Shown here piece after piece: positions 58,718-64,000 of a DNA stretch of 64,000 nucleotides. The notes below the pieces were generated by a model, which was not told the DNA's origin, ran no database searches, and was given only the letters and a program-made list of their open reading frames with translations. This DNA is from SYFT01 sp964471115. GTDB taxonomy: Bacteria > Acidobacteriota > Vicinamibacteria > Vicinamibacterales > SCN-69-37. Position numbers and translations under genes: made by a program. How positions within the stretch are numbered: the first letter of the stretch is position 1; the number at the start of each line of letters is the position of its first letter. The stretch lies in the NCBI GenBank assembly GCA_964471115.1, contig CAYYFE010000017.1:1-64000 (forward strand), given 5' to 3'.

Positions 58718-59622
58718 CAGTAGAACCTCCGTGACAGGTTGAATCCGATGAACCAGTCGCCGCCGCCCGGACCACCCGCCGCGAGCTGACGCATCGTCGA
58801 GGCGAATGAATTGGACACGTTGATCTGGAACATGTGTCCGCCCGAACGGTGCTCGAACGCGAAGGCGATGTGGTCGACACCCGGCTTGTAGCCGGCCAGT
58901 CGCGGCGCGGCTTCCGCCACGACGTACATCTTCGTCTCCCCGATCCGCAGGCGCCCGCCCACACCGAGTTGCACCGTGTGGTTGTCGTCGGTGTCGGTAT
59001 CGGACAGGGGATTGGCGTTGAAGACGAGGGTGGGGTGCACGTAGACGGCGGCGCGCTCATCGATCTGTCGCGCGACGACGGCCGAGACGGTGATGCCGTG
59101 ATCCTCGCGGAAGTTGTTCCGGCCTTCGACGGCGCCCAGGACGTCAACGGTGACCGGCGAGCCGGTCTCGGACTGCACGAGCAGCTGGGATTGCGCCGCC
59201 AGCTGGATGGCGCGGTCGTTGGTGCGATGCAGGACCAGCTGGGTGCCGGGCACCAGGCCGTAGCGCACCTCGATCCCGACCTTCGATGCCGAGTCGAAGC
59301 CGAAGAAGTTCTCGATGAAGGCGCCCACCCCTCCACATCCGTCGGGTTTGGGCCCTTCATCCGGGCACGTGCCCGCGATGGGACGTGAGAAGCGGTGGGT
59401 GATCCGGAAGCCGAACCGGCCCTGCGGAATCCGCAGCGTGGTGGGCAGGGCCGTCAGGGTGAAGTCCGGGACGACCTGGTTGATGGCGTAGTCGTCGGCC
59501 GCGGGAGCGGCCGGCGGTGCGGCGGGCGAAGCGGCCTGCGCCGCGGCAGCGGCGGGCAGCAGTCCAAGGGCCAGTCCGGCCAGGGTCAACACCCCGGCCG
59601 CCTTACGGTGCAATGCGGTCAC
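58717..59622 (-). CDS. DUF5777-like beta-barrel outer membrane protein
   Basis: 301 aa from GTG 59622, with AGGAGG 8 bp upstream. A signal peptide (about residues 1-29, ending AAAAAQAA) and an Ala/Pro linker precede a domain of alternating beta strands such as RFGFRITHRFSRPI, VGIEVRYGLVPGTQLVLH, VQLGVGGRLRIGETKMYVV and FAFEHRSGGHMFQINVSN. It ends in the aromatic residue pair FY typical of barrel proteins. This resembles DUF5777. It is paired with the cupredoxin gene, which suggests a joint surface function. The biochemical role is unknown. Confidence 0.82.
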   Translation of the reverse strand: MTALHRKAAGVLTLAGLALGLLPAAAAAQAASPAAPPAAPAADDYAINQVVPDFTLTALPTTLRIPQGRFGFRITHRFSRPIAGTCPDEGPKPDGCGGVGAFIENFFGFDSASKVGIEVRYGLVPGTQLVLHRTNDRAIQLAAQSQLLVQSETGSPVTVDVLGAVEGRNNFREDHGITVSAVVARQIDERAAVYVHPTLVFNANPLSDTDTDDNHTVQLGVGGRLRIGETKMYVVAEAAPRLAGYKPGVDHIAFAFEHRSGGHMFQINVSNSFASTMRQLAAGGPGGGDWFIGFNLSRRFY

Positions 59623-59645
59623 TCTGACGTCCTCCTGCCTGAAAC

Positions 59646-59661
59646 ATACGGGTTTCCGTAT
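59646..59661. promoter_or_regulatory. perfect 6-bp dyad (ATACGG-4-CCGTAT) between divergent genes
   Basis: ATACGG (59646-59651) and CCGTAT (59656-59661) form a perfect palindrome with a 4-bp spacer. It overlaps TATAAA (59659-59664), a candidate -10 for the ferredoxin gene 11 bp before its ATG. On the minus strand TATGTT is a candidate -10 for the DUF5777 gene. Its place suggests a repressor operator controlling both directions. Confidence 0.45.
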
Positions 59662-59675
59662 AAAATGCCCTCGAT

Positions 59676-59936
<261 letters not shown>

Positions 59937-60869
59937 GTGGCGTCCCCGTATCTCGACTTTGACCGGCCGTCGTGGGCGGCCCTTCGGGCCGCCACGCCGC
60001 TGACCCTCAGCGAAGCCGATCTCGTCGAGCTCCAGGGGCTCAATGAACGGGTCTCGCTGACGGAAGTCGAGACCATCTACCTGCCGCTGTCGCGGCTGCT
60101 CAACCTGCACGTCTCGGCCACCCAGACGCTGCACAAGGCCACCGACACGTTCCTGGGCAGTCTGCCGGCGCCGATTCCCTACGTCATCGGCATTGCCGGG
60201 TCGGTGGCCGTCGGCAAGAGCACCTGCGCGCGCATCCTGCGCGCGCTGCTGGCCCGCTGGCCCGACCATCCCCGCGTCGACCTGGTCACCACCGACGGGT
60301 TCCTGCATCCCAACCGGGTGCTGGAAGACCGTGGGCTGATGCAGCGCAAGGGGTTCCCTGAAAGTTACGACGTCCGCAAACTCGTGCAGTTCATGGCCGA
60401 CGTCAAGGCCGCGCGCGGCGCGGTGCATGCGCCGGTCTATTCGCACCAGGCTTACGACATCGTGGCGGGGGAGTTCCAGGTCGTCGATCGCCCCGACATC
60501 GTCATCGTCGAGGGGCTCAACGTCCTGCAGACGGGCGACGGGCAGCCCGGCCGGCCCGCGCGCATGTTCGTGTCGGACTACTTCGACTTTTCGATCTACA
60601 TCGACGCCGACGAGGCCGACATCGAATCGTGGTACATCGCGCGGTTCCAGACGCTGCGCGAAACCGTGTTCCGCGATCCCAGGTCCTACTTCCACCGCTT
60701 CGCCGACCTTTCTGACGCGCAGGCGCTGGACACCGCGCGCGACATCTGGCGCACCATCAACGGCGTCAACCTGCGCGACAACATCTTCCCGACGCGCGAC
60801 CGCGCGCGGCTCATTCTCGAAAAAGGACCGGACCACGCCGTGCGCCGCGTCCGCCTGCGGAACGTCTGA
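59937..60869 (+). CDS. coaA: type I pantothenate kinase
   Basis: 310 aa from GTG 59937, immediately after the ferredoxin TAG. It phosphorylates pantothenate in the first step of CoA synthesis. The ATP-binding loop is IGIAGSVAVGKSTCARIL, followed by LVTTDGFLHPNRVLEDRGLM and the substrate-site MQRKGFPESYDVRKLVQF. YSHQAYDIV, IVIVEGLNVLQTG and the C-terminal RDNIFPTRDRARLILEKG complete the family pattern. Length and motifs match bacterial CoaA. Several CoA-ester pathways in the window would draw on its product, although they are not in the same operon. Confidence 0.96.
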   Translation: MASPYLDFDRPSWAALRAATPLTLSEADLVELQGLNERVSLTEVETIYLPLSRLLNLHVSATQTLHKATDTFLGSLPAPIPYVIGIAGSVAVGKSTCARILRALLARWPDHPRVDLVTTDGFLHPNRVLEDRGLMQRKGFPESYDVRKLVQFMADVKAARGAVHAPVYSHQAYDIVAGEFQVVDRPDIVIVEGLNVLQTGDGQPGRPARMFVSDYFDFSIYIDADEADIESWYIARFQTLRETVFRDPRSYFHRFADLSDAQALDTARDIWRTINGVNLRDNIFPTRDRARLILEKGPDHAVRRVRLRNV

Positions 60870-60882
60870 GCGCCCGATCGGC

Positions 60883-61353
60883 TCAGGACCGCGCCTCGGC
60901 CTTGCGCGCCAGCCGCGCCTTCCGCCGCGCCTCGGCGCCGGCCGCCTTGGCCCGCTCCGCGTCGGTGGTGAGCTCGAGTGCCGGAATGCGCACGCGGCCG
61001 CCGTCGCGGTCGATGGCGACAAACGTCAGGTACGCGCGGCTCGTCATGCGCCGCACGCCCGTGAGCGTTTCTTCCGAATAGACCTCCACCTCCACCTCGA
61101 GTGAGGTGGACCACGCGGCCGTCACGCGCGCCTGCAGGATGATCAGGTCGCCGACCTTGATCGGGTGCAGGAACTGCAGGTCGTCCACCGCCGCCGTGAC
61201 CAGCAGGCTGCGGGTGTGCCGATGGCACGCAATGGCGCCGGCGATGTCAATCAGATGCATGACCGTGCCGCCCAGGATGAACCCCAGCGGGTTGGCATCG
61301 TTGGGCAGCACGACCTGCACCATCTCGGTGTAGGAGGAGGAAGGGGAAGGCAT
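60883..61353 (-). CDS. acyl-CoA thioesterase of the hotdog fold (YciA type)
   Basis: 156 aa. The hotdog-fold signature is present: LPNDANPLGFILGGTVMHLI with the catalytic Asp in DIAGAIACHRH, then LLVTAAVDDLQFLHPIKVGD and VEVYSEETLTGVRRMTSRAY. The C-terminus is a Lys/Arg/Ala-rich helix. These enzymes hydrolyse acyl-CoA to free acid and CoA. The gene converges on coaA with a 13-bp gap and is followed upstream by a heptamer dyad array. Confidence 0.93.
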   Translation of the reverse strand: MPSPSSSYTEMVQVVLPNDANPLGFILGGTVMHLIDIAGAIACHRHTRSLLVTAAVDDLQFLHPIKVGDLIILQARVTAAWSTSLEVEVEVYSEETLTGVRRMTSRAYLTFVAIDRDGGRVRIPALELTTDAERAKAAGAEARRKARLARKAEARS

Positions 61354-61357
61354 GGCA

Positions 61358-61451
61358 GGTATCAGGGCAGAGGGATCAGGGCACAGGGATCAGGGCACAG
61401 GGAAGACATGATGTTCTACCTGTTACCTGCGCCCTGTGCCCTGCAACCTGT
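61358..61451. repeat. heptamer dyad array (GGGATCA/GGGCACA and complements)
   Basis: Left arm from 61358: GGTATCA, GGGCAGA, GGGATCA, GGGCACA, GGGATCA, GGGCACA, GGGAAGA, with an alternation of ATC and CAC types. Right arm from 61417: TACCTGT, TACCTGC, GCCCTGT, GCCCTGC, AACCTGT. The stop codon of the downstream outer-membrane gene (61451-61453) starts at its end. Confidence 0.78.
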
Positions 61452-64000
61452 TAGAAGTCGTACCCGATCCAGAACGAGAACTTGACCTTCCGGAAGGCCT
61501 CGGAGCCGCCGTAGAAGTAATACAGCAGGTCCTCGTAGTCCTTGTTCAGGTGTGTCTTCCACGACCAGTCGAAGTGCATCGGGAAGCCGAGCAGGAAACT
61601 CTGCAGGCCGATGCCGTAGGACGCGCGGGCGTCCTTGAGGCGGAAGCCGGAGAACGGGACGTCGACATACACGGGCGTGAAGCCGCCGGTCAGCGGGTCC
61701 TGCGTAAAGTCGACGAGCACCGGCAGGATTTCCTCCTTGCTCGTCCAGGGCGTGAACGGCTGGTTGTTGAACCCGGCCGCGCCGATGTTGAAGAACAACG
61801 TGCCGCGCAGGCCGCCGACGACACCCAGCGGCGTGAGCATGGCTTCGACCAGCGGCAGGCGCAGTTCGACGTTGCCGAAAAACGCCTTGTGGCCGATGAA
61901 CTCCAGATACTCGTAGCCGCGCATTTCGCCGTTGCCGCCGAAGAACAGGTAGTCCGGATTGCTGCCCCAGCTGCGCAGGCCGCGGCCGCGGAAGGCCAGC
62001 ACGGCGTCGCCGCCCAGCCGCATGTAGTAGCGGATGTCACCTTCGACCGTGCGCCGCGTCAGCGAGTTGCCGATTTTCGGCGCGTACTGGAATCCGATGT
62101 TCGCGGTGGCGCCGGCCAGCGGACCGTACTGGCGGAACACCGTCGACTCGTGCACGAGCGAGATGCCCAGCGGCACGATGTGGCCCGACTGGAAGAGCGT
62201 GGTGCCGAAGTTCTCGAGCTGATACTGCTCCGAGTACGCCTGCAGGTCGGGATCGGCATACCGCTCTCGCAGGTACACGTAACCGCCCGACACTTCGACG
62301 CGTGTGTACCGGTTGAACGGGTAAATCGCGAAGCCCGTGACGCCGCGCTGCGTGCGGACGGCCTCGGCCGCATCCCGGTCGATGAACGGAATCAGCCCGG
62401 CGCTGTAGAGGTAGTTGGCCAGCTGCCCGTAATAGAAGGTGTCCTGCGTGAAGCCCTGCAGCATGTACTGCAGCCGGCGCTCGATGTTCAGATACGTCAG
62501 CGCCATGGTCCGGTACTGCGAGACCGATGACGCAAAGAAGTTGACCTGTTTGCCGCCGAGCACGTCGGTGAACGACACCTGCGTGCCGCCGAAGAAGTCG
62601 CCGCCGCTGGTCACACCCAGGTTGATCGGCGGGCGGCCGTCCAGCATCAGCTTCTCGAACGCGCCCTTGCGGTGGATGTTCTGCCGATCCAGCACGTGGC
62701 TGAGCGGCGGCTGGAAGTCGACGATGGGCGCCGGTGCGCCGAAGTCGGAGGAGGGCACCGACAGCACCGGCTTCTCGCGGCTCATCACGTGGATGCCGTT
62801 TTCGCCCTTGTAGTACGACACGAACGCGACGCGGGTGGTCGCGCCTTCACGCAGAATCGCCGGCGAGACGTTGCCGGTGGCCGTGTCGGTCCACTGGTGC
62901 AGTTCACCGGTGGCGATGTCGAGCGACCAGATGTTCGGGATGTTGCCGTCGCGCGCGACGTCGGGCGGCAGGACCGCCGCGGGGTCGACCGCCGTCGAGA
63001 TGAAATAGATCGTGTCATCGTCGAAGAACTTGGCCGCCGTGTCGTCGTGGGTGCCGAAGGTCAGCTGCCGCTTGTCACCGCCGGTGGCCGGCACGCGGAA
63101 CAACTTGTCGTTGCCGCTCACGCGCGCCGTGTACACCAGCGTGCGCCCGTCGGGCGAGAAGGTGGGCGCGTAGTCCGCAAACGCGTCGTTGGTCACGTTG
63201 GTCAGCGTCCCGCTGGCCAGATCGACGACGAAGATGTCGCTGATCGCGCCCTTGAGCGCGGCGAAGGCCACGCGGGTGCCGTCGGGGCTGAAGGCCGGCG
63301 ACTCCGGCGCGTCGACCTCGTCGAGGTTGAGGCGCTGTTCGACCTTGCCCGAGACCACGTTCTGGATGACCAGCGTCTTGTGTTTTTCGGTGCGCGCGAA
63401 GTACGCGATGCGGTCGTTCTTGGGCGCCCATGAGATCCACGGCACCAGGTTGCCGCGCAGGCCACCGGCCGTGGCGATGTACTCCCAGCCGCGATCCTTG
63501 TCGAACCCCTTGGTCAGGTTGCGGATGAACTGGCCATCCTTGGCCGAGATCAGGATGATGTCGAGTTCCTGGTCGCTCCGGTTGCCGACCACCGCCGCAA
63601 TCACGTCGCCGATGGGGGAGGGTTCGATCGACAGCACCGAGGTGAACTTCGTGCGGTCGGCGCGCGGCGCCAGGTTGCGGCCGTAGTCGCTGGGCCGCTC
63701 CTTGTCGCGGAACGGCTTGAAGCGCTCCTTGATGAAGCGATCGAACTGCTCGTCGAACTCCTCGGGCTTCAGGCGCAACGCTTCTTCGTAGGCGCTTTCC
63801 CCGCCGCCGATGACGTTCTTGCGCAGCGAGAAGAGGAACTGCCGCAGGCCGTCGGCGCCGAACCGGGTGTTGATGAATTCAAAGGCCGCGTGGCCCATCG
63901 AGTAGGGCAGCCGGCCCGAGAGCGGCTGGCTCTCGAATTCGCTCATCTTCGGGACGTTGTCGGTCAGCGCGGCGTCGCGCACCTGCATCAGGTCGAGCAC
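61451..64000 (-). CDS. TolB-propeller plus outer-membrane-barrel protein, 5' end beyond window
   Basis: 849 aa are visible; the N-terminus lies outside the window. The available N-terminal part (YSMGHAAFEFINTRFGADGL, AYEEALRLKPEEFDEQFDRF) resembles the helical end of a peptidase-MA-like domain. PD40/TolB propeller repeats follow (ESPAFSPDGTRVAFAALKGA, YAPTFSPDGRTLVYTARVSG). The last roughly 400 residues form an Omp85/BamA-like surface-antigen barrel (YMRLGGDAVLAFRGRG, VELRLPLVEAMLTPLGVVGG) ending in Phe (FWIGYDF). Outer-membrane location is predicted; the function is unknown. Confidence 0.85.
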   Translation of the reverse strand: MLDLMQVRDAALTDNVPKMSEFESQPLSGRLPYSMGHAAFEFINTRFGADGLRQFLFSLRKNVIGGGESAYEEALRLKPEEFDEQFDRFIKERFKPFRDKERPSDYGRNLAPRADRTKFTSVLSIEPSPIGDVIAAVVGNRSDQELDIILISAKDGQFIRNLTKGFDKDRGWEYIATAGGLRGNLVPWISWAPKNDRIAYFARTEKHKTLVIQNVVSGKVEQRLNLDEVDAPESPAFSPDGTRVAFAALKGAISDIFVVDLASGTLTNVTNDAFADYAPTFSPDGRTLVYTARVSGNDKLFRVPATGGDKRQLTFGTHDDTAAKFFDDDTIYFISTAVDPAAVLPPDVARDGNIPNIWSLDIATGELHQWTDTATGNVSPAILREGATTRVAFVSYYKGENGIHVMSREKPVLSVPSSDFGAPAPIVDFQPPLSHVLDRQNIHRKGAFEKLMLDGRPPINLGVTSGGDFFGGTQVSFTDVLGGKQVNFFASSVSQYRTMALTYLNIERRLQYMLQGFTQDTFYYGQLANYLYSAGLIPFIDRDAAEAVRTQRGVTGFAIYPFNRYTRVEVSGGYVYLRERYADPDLQAYSEQYQLENFGTTLFQSGHIVPLGISLVHESTVFRQYGPLAGATANIGFQYAPKIGNSLTRRTVEGDIRYYMRLGGDAVLAFRGRGLRSWGSNPDYLFFGGNGEMRGYEYLEFIGHKAFFGNVELRLPLVEAMLTPLGVVGGLRGTLFFNIGAAGFNNQPFTPWTSKEEILPVLVDFTQDPLTGGFTPVYVDVPFSGFRLKDARASYGIGLQSFLLGFPMHFDWSWKTHLNKDYEDLLYYFYGGSEAFRKVKFSFWIGYDF

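Overview
The window is high-GC, densely coded bacterial chromosome. It carries no rRNA, tRNA, CRISPR array, prophage or transposase gene that I can recognise. An acidobacterium, perhaps of the Vicinamibacteria type, is the best guess (inference). The hints are a protein with the VWFA-related domain typical of Acidobacteria (16942-17808), a run of secreted carboxypeptidase-regulatory-like proteins, two DUF5916 proteins, two very large BNR/sortilin-like proteins and a BoxB/BoxC aromatic pathway. About 46 protein genes are supported. The longest gap between genes is under 250 bp, and almost every gap longer than 50 bp is filled by repeats.

Layout. 1-8279: four paralogous secreted beta-sandwich proteins in two divergent tandem pairs, bracketed by REP/REPIN palindromes. 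8280-17808: a seven-gene MoxR/DUF58/VWA (Bat-like) operon with stop-start overlaps. 17879-22729: lipoyl synthase, a metallo-hydrolase and a sortilin-like protein. 22806-29537: an aerobic benzoyl-CoA (box) cluster, namely an HTH-shikimate-kinase regulator (BoxR type) divergent from boxC, then boxB, an enoyl-CoA hydratase, an aldehyde dehydrogenase and a small acetyltransferase. BoxA and a benzoate-CoA ligase are not in the window. 29554-39395: DUF5916 outer-membrane-type proteins, a methyltransferase fused to S-adenosylmethionine decarboxylase, a second sortilin-like protein and an AIM24 protein. 39502-44642: a NarL-type two-component pair followed closely by a thiolase and a two-domain beta-oxidation enzyme. 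44656-49864: amidohydrolase, dienelactone hydrolase, TolC and a trypsin-like lipoprotein. 49918-58261: one long tight operon with an M14 peptidase, a kynureninase-like PLP enzyme, hydroxyacyl-CoA dehydrogenase, enoyl-CoA hydratase, sodium:solute symporter, sugar nucleotidyltransferase and galactokinase-like kinase. 58328-64000: cupredoxin, DUF5777 barrel, ferredoxin, pantothenate kinase, thioesterase and a TolB-propeller/outer-membrane-barrel protein cut by the window end.

How the genes fit together: three separate blocks encode CoA-ester chemistry (box cluster; thiolase block; dehydrogenase-hydratase pair). Together they could take benzoyl-CoA through ring epoxidation and cleavage to beta-oxidation products, but only the box block is diagnostic. 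The symporter, nucleotidyltransferase and kinase look like a sugar uptake and activation module.

The most unusual feature is the intergenic DNA. At least fifteen gene boundaries carry micro-repeat arrays with strict periods of 7, 8 or 10 bp. Eight of them form dyads whose 5' arm is purine/G-rich and whose 3' arm is the complementary array. The arrays frequently supply stop codons, start codons or Shine-Dalgarno-like sequence. A second family consists of REP elements with the classical GTAG head, often paired head-out as REPINs.
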